In this document: piece by piece, positions 46,379 to 56,825 of the stretch
Layout: every line of letters starts with the position of its first letter
Position numbering within the stretch: position 1 is the stretch's first letter
Origin: Tubulanus polymorphus
Lineage: Eukaryota > Nemertea > Palaeonemertea > Tubulaniformes > Tubulanidae
Assembly: GCF_964204645.1 (NCBI RefSeq)
Contig: NC_134027.1
Location: 14,808,485 to 14,872,484, forward strand
DNA: 64,000 nt
Direction of reading: 5' to 3'
Made by a program: the position numbers and the translations under genes
The notes under the pieces: model-generated
Told to the model about the DNA's origin: nothing
Databases searched by the model: none
The model's input: the letters and a program-made list of their open reading frames with translations, nothing else

Positions 46379-46397
46379 TTATATAATAAAAAAATTA
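46376..46397 (-). promoter_or_regulatory. Gene-start motif of the 482-aa gene
   Basis: TTTTAATTTTTTTATTATATAAATG on minus. Confidence 0.6.
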
Positions 46398-46451
46398 AAA
46401 TTTAAAATATAATATTCCTCCTATAACAATTCCTATACAAGTTAAAGCTAA

Positions 46452-47782
46452 TTAAGCATTTTCATGGGATTTATTATCATCATTTAGTTTAATTATTTCA
46501 TGTTGAATATTATCAGTTTTAATATTTTCTGTAGTATTGTAATCTTTTATTTTAGAATCATTATCCAATTTAATATTTTTAGTTTTAGTTTTAGTTGATT
46601 GAATATGTTTTTTATTTTTTTCACCTTCCATTAATTTTGGAGCAGTAATAATCTTTTTATTTATATCATTTAATCCAAATGAATTATTTATTGTTGCAGT
46701 TTTAATAAGATTATTATAACCAATTATATTTCCCATCTTTAATACTAAATCATTAGAAATAATAAATAGATTAGGGCCTATACAATAATTTAATCTAATA
46801 TGTGATTTATCTAAATAATTTTGATATCTTACAATGTTTTCTGGAATCGATCTATTTTTATCATTATGAATTGAATCTTCAAATAATACTTTGAATTGTT
46901 TCTGCGCAACAAATGATGTATTTACATTTCCAATTATTGGGGATCTTGTTTCAACTTGTGAACCTAGAATACATATCAAATAAGTTCTAATTGATTGATT
47001 TATTCTTTGTATACCTGATTTTGTAAAACCTTAACTATTTTCTAAAATAAAATAAACCCAACCATTATTGTTTTCTTGTTTTAAATGATCATAAAATTTC
47101 GGTAATCTATTGAAATTTAATGTTTCTAAATCCTTTGTTTCTATTTTACCATAACCTAATTTATTATTATAGATATTATAAAAGCTATTAGATGGTATGG
47201 GAAGTGTACAATATGCTGCAACATTTTCAGGGCAGAAAGTGATCTTATTGTTCCAAGTTTTGTTCTAAAATCAGAATTATTAATATCTATATTAAATTCA
47301 TTGCAAATTTTATGAAACTTTGATAAACTAATATTATTATCTAATTCTTTAAAATATCTAGATCCTGGTAAAGCACACTCTAATTCATTTAATATTATTC
47401 TGATTTGAAAGTATGTATGAAATCTAAATAAACTTTGAATTAATTTATATTTAGAATTATTCAAATGATCATTCCAACTAATTCCACAACCTGTTGTTGC
47501 ACAATAAACAGCAAAATTTAATTGGTTCTGCCAATACTTCATATTAGATTTTAATAAGCATTGTTTTTCATCTTTCAATTTTTTAAAATTAATTAAATAT
47601 ACATGAAATATATTTTCCATCTTTGCATTAAAATTATTAGTTTCAGTAACATAAATTTCTAAATTAGTTAATGAATCTAAAACTTCATTTCTATATGTAA
47701 TATCTTTATTAAATTCTATTGCAGGAATATTATATTTAATTGATTTATTACATTGGAAAGCTTTTAGAAAACTATCTACCAT
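46452..47782 (-). pseudogene. Large conserved Polinton protein, about 440 aa
   Basis: The amino half (47782-47156) contains YCATTGCGISWNDHL and YFQIRIILNELECALPGSRY. A frameshift near 47230 and an in-frame TAA near 47032 separate it from the carboxy half (46979-46452), with LICILGSQVETRSPIIGN and FIISNDLVLKMGNIIGYNN. The connecting stretch (NNKLGYGKIETKDLETLNFN) is readable in a second frame. Similar proteins occur in other invertebrate Polintons as far as I recall, without known function. The tail is lysine-rich and low in complexity. Confidence 0.6.
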
Positions 47783-47801
47783 TTATTTAATTAAAAAATT
47801 A
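47780..47801 (-). promoter_or_regulatory. Gene-start motif of the 440-aa gene
   Basis: TTAATTTTTTAATTAAATAAATG on minus; the T-run directly follows the stop codon of the 141-aa gene. Confidence 0.6.
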
Positions 47802-48224
47802 ATAATTTATTAATTCTTTTAATAATTTATCTTGTTCTTCAACTGTAATATTACCATTTAAACTTATTATATAATCGAGTGTATTCTTTAATTTATTAAT
47901 TTCTTTTATATTAGTTTTAATCTTTTCTTTATTACTTTTTATATTTAATTTTGAACTTATGCCAGTTAAAACACTTGAACTTAATCCTAACACGCCAATT
48001 GATATAGCTAAAGGTGTTAATGGTGAAAATATTGCTAAAAATGTTATTACAGAACTAATTGTAACTGAACCACTTATAATCAAATAATATATAATTTTAC
48101 TTTTTAAATATTTTTTCTTTTTTATCTTTAAGTCACTTTCAAATTCTAATATTTGTTTTTCTAAATATATTTTTAATTTGGTTTTATTTATATCATGAGG
48201 AATAATATCAATATTATCATCCAT
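47799..48224 (-). CDS. Polinton 141-aa two-helix membrane protein
   Basis: Intact frame. A charged helix (KIYLEKQILEFESDLKIKKK) precedes two hydrophobic segments, YYLIISGSVTISSVITFLAI and PLTPLAISIGVLGLSSSVLT, then another charged helix (KEKIKTNIKEINKLKNTLDY). The start is also kept in copy A at 11503. Helix-membrane-helix architecture; function unknown. Confidence 0.6.
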   Translation of the reverse strand: MDDNIDIIPHDINKTKLKIYLEKQILEFESDLKIKKKKYLKSKIIYYLIISGSVTISSVITFLAIFSPLTPLAISIGVLGLSSSVLTGISSKLNIKSNKEKIKTNIKEINKLKNTLDYIISLNGNITVEEQDKLLKELINY

Positions 48225-48245
48225 TTATTTAGCAAAAAAAAATTA
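48222..48245 (-). promoter_or_regulatory. Gene-start motif of the 141-aa gene
   Basis: TAATTTTTTTTTGCTAAATAAATG on minus, beginning right after the TAG of the 140-aa gene. Confidence 0.65.
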
Positions 48246-48668
48246 CTAATTAGTAAATCTATATGCTACAAATATAACAATAACAGTTCCTCCTAAAATC
48301 CATATTATTTCATATTTCTGTTGTTCTTTACTAGGGATATAATAATCTGATATTGTAGGTTTATGTAGATGTAATTTTTCTTTATTGGTTACCGCGTTAT
48401 ATAAACACATTGCATCATCAACTGATTGAAAATCTCTATGTGAAATCTTCTGATCATATAATTCCTTGTTAATATAATCCATATAGTTTTGTCGTTTTTC
48501 TCTATATTCTTCTGCTGCTTTATTATATTTCTCTAATGCTAAGTTATGTCTTTTTTGTTCTGTTAATGATCCATTTTTATCAATATGCTTAAATTAATAA
48601 CCACCACCAGTTAATGCTAAAGCGTTAACAATTGCCGATCCTATAAAAGTTATAATTGCAGAAGCCAT
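48246..48668 (-). pseudogene. Polinton 140-aa membrane-anchored protein
   Basis: A frame of 141 codons with one in-frame TAA at codon 25 (48594-48596), where copy A has a Leu codon. The amino hydrophobic segment IITFIGSAIVNALALTGGGY is followed by a charged helix (HNLALEKYNKAAEEYREKR), a conserved SDYYIPSKEQQKYE block and a terminal membrane helix ILGGTVIVIFVAYRF. Conserved in both Polinton copies; function unknown. Confidence 0.6.
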
Positions 48669-48688
48669 TTATTTAGCAAAAAAATTAT
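48666..48688 (-). promoter_or_regulatory. Gene-start motif of the 140-aa gene
   Basis: ATAATTTTTTTGCTAAATAAATG on minus. Confidence 0.65.
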
Positions 48689-48692
48689 GCAT

Positions 48693-48914
48693 TTATATGG
48701 GAGGAATATATTTTTGTTTTTCCAAATAATCAATAGTTAAATTAGATAAAGTAACTGCTAATGTTAATTTTAAAATATCATTTATATCAAATCTATCAAC
48801 ATTAACACTTCCCATTTTGAATACTTTTTTTAATACCATTGAATAACCAACAGTTCCAACTGATAGTAATGCTCCATTATATAATCCAGTTATTATCCAC
48901 TTATTATCACTCAT
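48693..48914 (-). CDS. Polinton 73-aa small protein
   Basis: Intact: MSDNKWIITGLYNGALLSVG..., moderately hydrophobic, with DILKLTLAVTLSNLTIDYLE near the end and the tail KYIPPI. The ATG overlaps the stop of the 119-aa gene (ATGA). Homologous to 10812-11018, which ends five codons earlier. Function unknown. Confidence 0.6.
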   Translation of the reverse strand: MSDNKWIITGLYNGALLSVGTVGYSMVLKKVFKMGSVNVDRFDINDILKLTLAVTLSNLTIDYLEKQKYIPPI

Positions 48915-49270
48915 TTATTTATCAAAAAATTACTATCATCAAAATATTTAGTAAACTTATTTATGATTAAATCAACATTTATTTCATTACTAGTTTCGTT
49001 TGTATTTATTTCAATTATTATTTTTTTAATATCATCGATGATAAAATCTTCATCTAATTCATAAAATCTTAAAGATTCTCTAATTAAATTAGTAATCTTT
49101 TCTACATTTAAAGTTTCTTTATCTATTGTTGTTTCATACTCAAATGTTGTTTCATTAGAAAATGCAATATTTTTAATATGTATAATTACATCAGAAATGT
49201 TAAATTTCATTTATTTCTCACGTTTAATATCAAACCCAAAACATATACTCGGCCCAACAGTTATATTCAT
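48911..49270 (-). pseudogene. Polinton 119-aa conserved protein
   Basis: The frame starts at 49270 with MNITVGPSICFGFDIKREK, then TAA (49211-49213), then MKFNISDVIIHIKNI. In copy A the equivalent codon is GAA and the frame is continuous, so the upstream start is the real one. The remainder is acidic with EITTNLIRESLRFYELDEDF-type helices. A restart at 49210 could still give 99 residues. Function unknown. Confidence 0.55.
48912..48932 (-). promoter_or_regulatory. Gene-start motif of the 73-aa gene
   Basis: TAATTTTTTGATAAATAAATG on minus, inside the last codons of the 119-aa gene. Confidence 0.6.
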
Positions 49271-49289
49271 TTATATAATGAAAAAATTA
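49268..49289 (-). promoter_or_regulatory. Gene-start motif of the 119-aa gene
   Basis: TAATTTTTTCATTATATAAATG on minus. It supports the upstream start at 49270 against the one at 49210, which has no T-run. Confidence 0.65.
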
Positions 49290-50039
49290 CTCTTTACATT
49301 TTATAACTAATTCATAAATTACGGGAAAGTTATTTAAATCAATTAAGTATCCATTATGATTTCTTATATCTAATTTGAAATTATTGAAATGTGAAATGCA
49401 AGGTTTAAAATCACATTCAGTTAAATGATAATTTATTTGCGTTCCAAATTGTTTAACATTTTTTAATGGTAGAATATTTAATAAACCAGAATTACAAGTT
49501 ATATCTTTAGTTGCTTCAAATGTTTTTGTAGGATCAATTAAATTGCAATAAATATAGAAATGTGTGTAAGGCATTATATTTGGTGTGGTATCAACATTTG
49601 AATAAAGTTTATCTGGTGTAATTCCTAACAGTTTAGCTACAGGTTTTTTAACTGAAAATTGATATTTTTCATTATGATCTAACCTTATCTTCATTTTATT
49701 AGAATTATCACTTTTCAAAAATCTAATGTTAAATCCAGCATCACTACCTAATTTGATCCGAGCTCTTTTATTAATTTCTTGCGTTAATGATTCTAAATTA
49801 TATAATCCTGGTTTTAAAAATAGATAATTCCGTTAATTCTTACTCCTGATTGAAAAAAATAAATGTTCAAGACTTTTATCCGATACATTATAAAAAGAGT
49901 TACATAAACTTATATTAACTAATTTTAAATCAACACAATTCTTAAATTCTCTATCTAATTGTATTAGTAAATTATGAGATTTATAATTTTTAAGTTTTCT
50001 AGAATCAACAAATATTCTGTATTCTTTTAATTCTACCAT
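49287..50039 (-). pseudogene. Minor capsid (penton-like, single jelly-roll) protein
   Basis: One frame of 251 codons with a single in-frame TAA at 49833-49835. Blocks: RIFVDSRKLKNYKSHNLLIQ, FYNVSDKSLEHLFFSIRS, LKPGLYNLESLTQEINKRAR, KPVAKLLGITPDK, THFYIYCNLIDPTKTFEA, FKLDIRNHNGYLIDLNNFPV. These fit the Polinton penton protein that caps capsid vertices. It is the first gene of the long leftward block, next to the divergent VLTF3-like gene. A carboxy part is kept in copy A. Confidence 0.7.
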
Positions 50040-50061
50040 TATTTATAACATAAAAAAATTA
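50037..50061 (-). promoter_or_regulatory. Gene-start motif of the minor capsid gene
   Basis: TAATTTTTTTATGTTATAAATAATG on minus; the core is shifted by three bases relative to the others. Confidence 0.5.
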
Positions 50062-50090
50062 CCGCTCATCACTAAAAATTAATTTTAATA

Positions 50091-50110
50091 AAATTTTTCC
50101 TTAATAAATG
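50091..50110 (+). promoter_or_regulatory. Gene-start motif of the VLTF3-like gene
   Basis: AATTTTTCCTTAATAAATG on plus, sharing a 68-bp divergent gap with the minor capsid gene. Confidence 0.55.
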
Positions 50111-51436
50111 GATGAGAAGATAGGATGTGAAATTTGTGGTGAACTTCTAAGAAAAAGTAATATGGCTCGACATATGAAAAAACATGATGAAAATTATAAA
50201 CCCTCTAAACTAAACTGTCCAAAACGTAATAAATTATTCTCAAGAAATTATGTTAAAAAACATTCAGAGAAGTGTAAAATTAATGGCGCAACGGCTATTG
50301 TTGATAGTAACGAAAGTAATAGTAATTCTGTCGAAGTTGAACCTGAAATTATTTGGAAAAGACCTTTCTTATTCTATGATAAGGATAATATAAAAGATCA
50401 TTTCTGTGAGCCTTGTCTAATGAAATTTAGTCCTGAAAATATAGAAGATTGGGAGAATCATCAATTTCGTAAAGTACATATGGAAAAAATTTCTAATAAA
50501 TTTGAAACTGAATTCAATGAAAGAAAAAATAGTTTATTAGAAAAAATAAAATATGAGAAAACGTTACCAGATAATAAAGAAACAGTTGAAAAGTTAGAAA
50601 AACAATATAATGAATTAACAAGAAAAACATATTATTGTAAATATTGTAAATTGATTATTACAACAAGTAATTCAAATCTACATAATAGAACAATAAAACA
50701 TAAAGAAAACGTAAGAAAATACCAAGAGCTTAATGAAGATCTATTACCAATAAATTATAAACGAAAATGTCCACAATGTAGTTATGCGACCTTAAGACAA
50801 GAAGGTACTGTGTTATTTTGTGTTGATTGTGGATGGCAAAAGAATTTATGGGGTGAAGAAAAAACTAGAAATTTTCTCATAGATCCAAAATTAAATTATC
50901 TAGATGAAATTTTTAAAATATTTTCTATGGAAGATCATACACCAGAATATAAGCAATGGCTTGAAAAAATGAAAATAATAGAAAATAAAAATGGTGAAAT
51001 AACTAAAAAAGATATTATAAAAACAATTATTCCATCAACATTTAACACAAAACAAAAGAAAATGTATTTATATTTATTATTTAACGATTATTATGAAAAA
51101 CCTAAATTAACAGAAGAAGATATGGAAAATATAAAAAAAACATTCAAACAAATATTAATGTATCATTTGGAAAATAGAATAACAGATTCAATTAATTATG
51201 AATTCTTTTTAAATAAGATTGTAAATTATTTAAACATCGATATTATAATTCCATTTGACGAATTAACAAACAAAAAGAAACAAAGAGAGCGATATGAAAT
51301 GTGGCACAATATAACACGTTATTTAAATGAGAAAAATGAAATGGAAGAACCTAAACAAATTATACAAGAACAATTAAATGAAAAAGAAGAAACCAATAGT
51401 GATTTCGCGTATGATGATATTGATTTTCTGTTTTAA
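50108..51436 (+). CDS. VLTF3-like zinc protein, putative late transcription factor
   Basis: Intact 442-aa frame. The amino half has C2H2-type fingers (C7/C10/H22/H26; HFCEPC at 98-103; YYCKYC...H at 176-198) and a coiled-coil-like stretch (about 130-170). A zinc ribbon follows, C221/C224/C238/C241 (CPQCSYATLR...FCVDCGW), then EYKQWLEKMKIIENKNGEIT, NYEFFLNKIVNYL and YEMWHNITRYL blocks. The ribbon and the order of these blocks resemble the VLTF3 (A2L) family of poxviruses and other large DNA viruses, which activates late genes. The assignment rests on pattern memory, not a search. It is the only large gene on plus and the only large open gene left. Confidence 0.5.
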   Translation: MDEKIGCEICGELLRKSNMARHMKKHDENYKPSKLNCPKRNKLFSRNYVKKHSEKCKINGATAIVDSNESNSNSVEVEPEIIWKRPFLFYDKDNIKDHFCEPCLMKFSPENIEDWENHQFRKVHMEKISNKFETEFNERKNSLLEKIKYEKTLPDNKETVEKLEKQYNELTRKTYYCKYCKLIITTSNSNLHNRTIKHKENVRKYQELNEDLLPINYKRKCPQCSYATLRQEGTVLFCVDCGWQKNLWGEEKTRNFLIDPKLNYLDEIFKIFSMEDHTPEYKQWLEKMKIIENKNGEITKKDIIKTIIPSTFNTKQKKMYLYLLFNDYYEKPKLTEEDMENIKKTFKQILMYHLENRITDSINYEFFLNKIVNYLNIDIIIPFDELTNKKKQRERYEMWHNITRYLNEKNEMEEPKQIIQEQLNEKEETNSDFAYDDIDFLF

Positions 51437-54400
51437 TGGCCATAAGGTAATGTTTTTGTACCATCATCTAAAATATGCCTTTTATCATCAAATGGATTCA
51501 AACTAGTTTTTTCAACTTCATTAATGTACTATTTTCTGATCTTAAACAATTCATTTTATGTTTCATTACAATTGAGTTATATAAACACTTTATATAATCT
51601 TGAAATTCTATATGTTTATCAACCACATGTTTTGTTATTCCTTTTAACTTTTTAGCTTCATGATCTTTTTTTCTGTAACTATACATTTTACTTCTTATCC
51701 CAACAAATTCAATCATTTCATCACCCCCTAATTCATCTTTAAACTTACCAGAAATCTTTTTATTATCATTGCTAAATAGTTCATGATCTTTGGGATAATT
51801 GCTAAAATCAAAATGATGTTTTAATGTTTTTAAGTCTTTTGTTATGTCATTTGTCTTGATTTTTAGTATGTAACTGTCAGTATTGAAGCAAATTAATGGA
51901 AATCCACAGTTGAATGTGCCATCTTCAGTTGATAAATCATAAACATAATCTGTTGGGTTATATATTTCAAATAAATCTTTAACTTCTTCAGTTAAATCTT
52001 TTTCTGTGTGGCTTAAATTAAAGCAATTTGGTTTAGATTTAATCAATCCAATATTCATATTGAAGCCTAATGAATTACATAATATATTTAACCCTGATAT
52101 AGCAACTTTTCCTTTCTGTGCAAAGGTTATCTTTTTATCCTTTGTAAATTTTTTAGCACCATCTGCTGCGTAGAATCCAATGAAGAACCATTTTCTTGAA
52201 TTATTTTTTGCATTTAATACATAATCTGGAACTATCTTTTCTTTAGTTGAAGTATTACTTTTCACTATTGCATGAATATAGAATTCATCATTATATTTTA
52301 TAGCAAAATCTTTAGGATTATTTACAAGTATTCTATAAACTGCTGATGATTTCATAACATCCATGATTTTAAATATTTTATTTGGATAAACTTCTTCACA
52401 ATATTTCTTTATTCTTTCTAATAATATCAAATCTTGATTGCATAAATACCAACAATATTGAGTGCGATTAACATATTTATACACACCTGCTGAACATCAC
52501 CCATGATAAATCCTTTGATAAAATATTCTTTTTCTTCTAATGTTTCAGGTTCTATATTATGAATATTATCAATAATTTCGTCGAATGACATATGATTCAT
52601 TCTTGGGAAATATCTTTTATGTAATAATTCATCTCCAATTTTTATATCAGTTGGTTTTATTTCATCGCCATTTCGTTTAATTAAACTATGATCTTCTGTA
52701 ACATCTACAAACCCTTATTTAGTTCTAACTCTATAGATTTTCTTATTTGTTTTATGCCTAATAATATTCTTTATTTTTTTCCATCCATTTCTTGTCCAAA
52801 CATCCATTAAACCATTTATTTGTATTAATTCTTTTTCACCATATGAAATATAACATTCATTTTGTTTTGGAATTATTTCTGAAATTCTTCTTATCAATAT
52901 TTTATCATTACATTTTAATAATATTGGGGTGTCAGCTGTTACAGAATCAAAATATAATATTTCAATATGCTTTTCCCCAAAAAGTGGTTGTAAAACATTA
53001 TAATAAAAATCATACATTAATAATTTTGATACTTCTAAAACAGTTGAACCAATGAATATAGGTTTATTAAATTTAATTGACGTTCTTTTTAATTTAACTG
53101 CTGTTAAATAATCTTCAAATATTTTATTTCGTAAATGTCTAGGGCTTGATTGTAAATGCCTTAATCGTTCAGAATTATTTACTAATTCAATATCATTTCT
53201 ATTTCTAATATTTTCGCATGTTTTACCATAAAAACTATTATTCATTAATTTGAAGAAATCTTTTTCAAAATCTGTTTTTGATATGGTTCTCTGTTGAGTA
53301 TTGAAATCTATATATTTTTCTAACCCTTCGATTGATTAAATTCAATATATCTATGTACTTTCTTTAATTTCATTCCTTGTTTTAGATAAAATTTTAACAT
53401 TCTATAATGAACAATATAATTGTATTTATTATTTTGAGTAAGTATTAATTTTTCTGTAAAAACATGATCTTTCGGTTTTATTTTCTTCTGGTATTCACTT
53501 AAATAACTATCATCTACAGTTAAATGTTCTGGGCAATAAGGTAAGTTTCTTGTTTTAAACTTTATATTTTCATGATATTCTAAATCAACTACAAAGAAAT
53601 AACCAATTGGTGCTTCATCTTTTAAACTCGCAATTGCGCTTTCCCAATCAGTTTTATCATCATTTTCAACTTCTGTCAATATAAAATTTTTATATGGTTG
53701 AGGTTGCATCATTGCCCAACCATATAAATTATTGGCGTCAATATATAATAATTTATATTCATCATTTGCTTTAAAATACCTATCTCCCATAACACCACTA
53801 ATTCCACCTCTAATTGATTTTTCAAATAATAAAACCATGTCTGGTTCTTTTAATAAATCTAATTCTACATTTGTATATTTTAAACCACATTGCCAGGTTA
53901 AACCAGGACTTGAGTAGCAATAACAAGGATCAACATTAAAATGATTCAAATTAACTTCTCTAAATTTTTCAAATATGTCAGCCAATATCATCACATCTGA
54001 TTTTAAATATAAATCAACTAATTCACCATGATTTTTCATCTTAAAATGGTTCCAAATATTTAATGTTCTATTAAACACTTCGTCTTTCACATACTCCTCT
54101 TTTAATTGATCATAAAATTGATCTTTTAATAATTCTGTTACATTAAAATCATTGTGTGTTTTATAAAATGAATAAGGAATTGCGCCTTTATATCTCAATA
54201 ATTTAAAATCTTGTTCATTTGGATAATAATATCGAGTTATAACAAAATCATTATCAACTAAACTTTTTGCTAAATTATCTAATGAACTTGCTAAAAATCT
54301 ATAAGAATCTAAAAATCTAATGCAACCAAATTGAAATGAAATATAATTTTCAGATGTTTTAGCTAATAGTTTAAAATCATATTTCCTTACATTTACACCA

Positions 54401-56480
54401 TTCATAGCATTATATTCTTCTATTTCTTGATTAATTGCGCCCAATTTTCCCGATAATTGTTTTATAAATAGATGGGTATCATAGCCTGATAAATTATGAA
54501 ATAATATTGGAACGAAATTTACTTTTTTAGCTTGTAAATTACAATCTTCATGAGCAGCTCCACGATATTTTGAATTTAAATGATCATGATCTCTAACTTT
54601 TTTATCAAATGAATAAAAACGTTTTTCACAATAACAACTTTGAGTTGCATAATTAAAATCAATTTCATCTTCTTTTGTCATAACTATTCTTTTATTTTTG
54701 TTTAATAATCACTTTCTAATTCAATCATTTTGTTACAAAAATCATTAACTACATCTTCACCTCTAAAAGAAATATATTGACTTTCATATAATTTGGGATA
54801 ATTTGATTTGATGTAAATTCCATAAGCAGCAGCTCTTTGATGAACTTTTTTAATTGTATTTATAATTGGCGGGTCTTGTGTTGTGTCTTCATTTAATTCA
54901 TTTCCTTTATCCATTGATTTTAATAATTGCTTTTTGTTATATATTTCTTTTCTATCTTGATCAGTTAATTCTTTATTCAACGATTCAAAATCCCCATAAA
55001 TTACAAATGGAACAATATTCTTAAATTTATGATTAGTAAATTTCAATTTATAATCTTTTTCTGTTGGCATTATTAATTTACAAAAATCGTTATTATCACA
55101 TAATTCTTTATGTTTTAGTAACGCATTCTCAGTTCTAAATTTAGATGAACATTTTCTACATAGATAAATTTTATGACTGTTAAAATCACTTTCTGTTCTA
55201 AAGAATAAATCAATTTGTTTTAACCACATATAATGTTCATTTACATCTTTTTTGTAATATAACAAATCTATAGCATTTTCATCATCATAATATTCTGTTA
55301 AATATAAAGCTTCCAATGTATAATCTTCAATATTTTCACCTTTTGTCTTTGGTAATTGCATTAATTCGAATACATTTATTTTTAACTCATTAATTTTTTC
55401 TATTTTGGGTATCATTTTTATAATTACTGGATATTGATCAATTTTATATAATGTTTCATATTTCCGGTAATTTGTTATTCTAAAACTATGCGTAATATCT
55501 TCCGTTGGGTGTAAGCAACTAATAATTGACCATAGAAAACATTTATTATCTTCATTTTGAACATTTATTACTGCTTTTGTTGTAAATGGTAATTTAATAT
55601 AAGATGATGCTTTAATATCCTTTTCTGTTGTAAAGCTTGAATCATTTTTAAACATTGTTTTACTTTTTGATGTTTTATTCCTTTTTGTATTATAAACATT
55701 TAAATCTAAAAATATAATTTCATTTAATGATAAACCAGAACCCTCAAAATATCTTTCTTCAATAACACGTTTAAATTCATTAAATATTTTTTCTAACTTC
55801 TCTTTTATTTGCGTTTTTGAAATTATTTCTTCAGAGAGTGTTTGAATGTTATAATCCATTTTCTCTTCTGACTTTAAAAAACTTACTTTCCCAGAGATAC
55901 TAATTTTTGGATATTCAACATCTGTTATCAAATCTAGCATTTTTTCTATTATTTCATTAAATTTACTATAATCTTCTATTGTTGTACCTTTAAAAAATCT
56001 AAATATAATAGCTGCAGGACCAATTTTATTACGTAATGTTTCTAATATTTCAATTGTATCTTTTATTTCTAGTGAATCAATATAATTTCTAACATTTTCC
56101 ATGTAAGGTTTATTTGAAATGGATTTAGTTTTTGAAGTTGGTTTTTTTACTTTTTGAGGTTTATCATCGAAATAATCTTTTCCTAAAACATTATTACTCA
56201 AATTTTGATGGTGTTTTTGTGATTCGAGATGTCTATTATAATTCCTTTTTACTATAAATTCATTACAAACTTCACATTTTATTTCATCCACATTCATATT
56301 TTCTAATCGTTCTTTTCTTTCATTGGAATTTTCTGAAGTTTCAAAATCTATAACATTTTTTATATGATTTGAAGATTTTTCATGACGCGATTTTTGAGAT
56401 TTATCAATGTATTTTTTACAATATGGACAATAATATTGATTTTCATTAACATCAATTTGTTCTGTCTTATTCTCTCACAT
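51433..56480 (-). pseudogene. Protein-primed type DNA polymerase B, intein-split
   Basis: From the ATG at 56480: two C2H2-like fingers (YYCPYCKKYI; IKCEVCNEF), exonuclease YGDFESLN (about 54990), NLSGYDTHLF (about 54480), LKSDVMILADIF (about 54000), motif A DANNLYGWAM (about 53735), motif B LMNNSFYGK (about 53240), motif C YFD/TDSY split by the intein, and a carboxy end with LNPFDDKRHIL. Lesions: TGA at codon 2, a 10-base loss near 54710, one-base losses near 53325 and 52495, TAA at 52715, and a T-tract slip near 51510. The extein is about 1,327 residues. Its stop codon overlaps that of the VLTF3-like gene by two bases. It would replicate the element from its protein-linked ends. Confidence 0.9.
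51882..52945 (-). other. Intein with LAGLIDADG endonuclease in PolB (copy B)
   Basis: Inserted between YFD and TDS of polymerase motif C. Block A: SVTADTPILLKCNDK, Ser first. A block B-like stretch is VTEDHSL. Endonuclease motifs: EYFIKGFIMGD (about 52510, followed by a frame slip) and FFIGFYAADGAKK (about 52175). Carboxy blocks: VYDLSTEDGTFNCGFPLICFN, then Thr+1. About 355 residues, the size of an endonuclease-bearing intein. Inteins excise from the protein by splicing; the endonuclease spreads them to empty alleles. Here a TAA and one slip break it. The penultimate residue is Phe, not the usual His. Confidence 0.9.
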
Positions 56481-56500
56481 TTATAAGGAAAAAAAATTAC
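56478..56500 (-). promoter_or_regulatory. Gene-start motif of PolB
   Basis: GTAATTTTTTTTCCTTATAAATG on minus, next to the right TIR. Copies A (7267) and C (21472) keep it. Confidence 0.65.
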
Positions 56501-56502
56501 TT

Positions 56503-56819
56503 GTGGTGATGAGTGGGGATTACTTCCCCTTGTATATAACAAGCGCGCTATTAACCGTTCTCATCCAAGCCTCACAGCATCTATTTATCCGGGCACAGTT
56601 GACACGCAATCACTGTACTACTACAGTAATAGCACACGCGTTAATAACCGTTCTCAGTAGCACTCACTGTATCAATCTATCCATGCGCAGTTGTTGTTAC
56701 GCGCAATCACTGTATATGTGTATCACAGAGCAATCGTCCGTTCTCACTAGAACCTAGCTGTGATGAGTGGTGTCTCGACCTCTCGACCTCTGGTATGAAA
56801 ACGCCATCTTCTAATTACT
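56503..56819. repeat. Polinton B right TIR
   Basis: 317 bp, inverted match to 40010-40326 with few differences; ends ...TAATTACT. Confidence 0.9.
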
Positions 56820-56825
56820 AGCGTC
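56820..56825. repeat. Polinton B target duplication AGCGTC, right
   Basis: Matches 40004-40009. Confidence 0.9.

Larger units (their letters stand above)
40010..56819. mobile_element. Polinton/Maverick B, 16.8 kb, complete ends
   Basis: Begins AGTAATTAGAAGATGG and ends with its reverse complement, has 317-bp TIRs and a perfect 6-bp duplication. Gene order from the left: 108-aa gene (+); then on minus a 126-aa, a 196-aa, ATPase, integrase, major capsid, 482-aa, about 440-aa, 141-aa, 140-aa, 73-aa, 119-aa and minor capsid gene; VLTF3-like gene (+); PolB with intein (-). It has the replication, integration, packaging and capsid modules of a virus-like element. No adenovirus-type protease was recognised. 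Most large genes carry one to five lesions. Confidence 0.95.
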
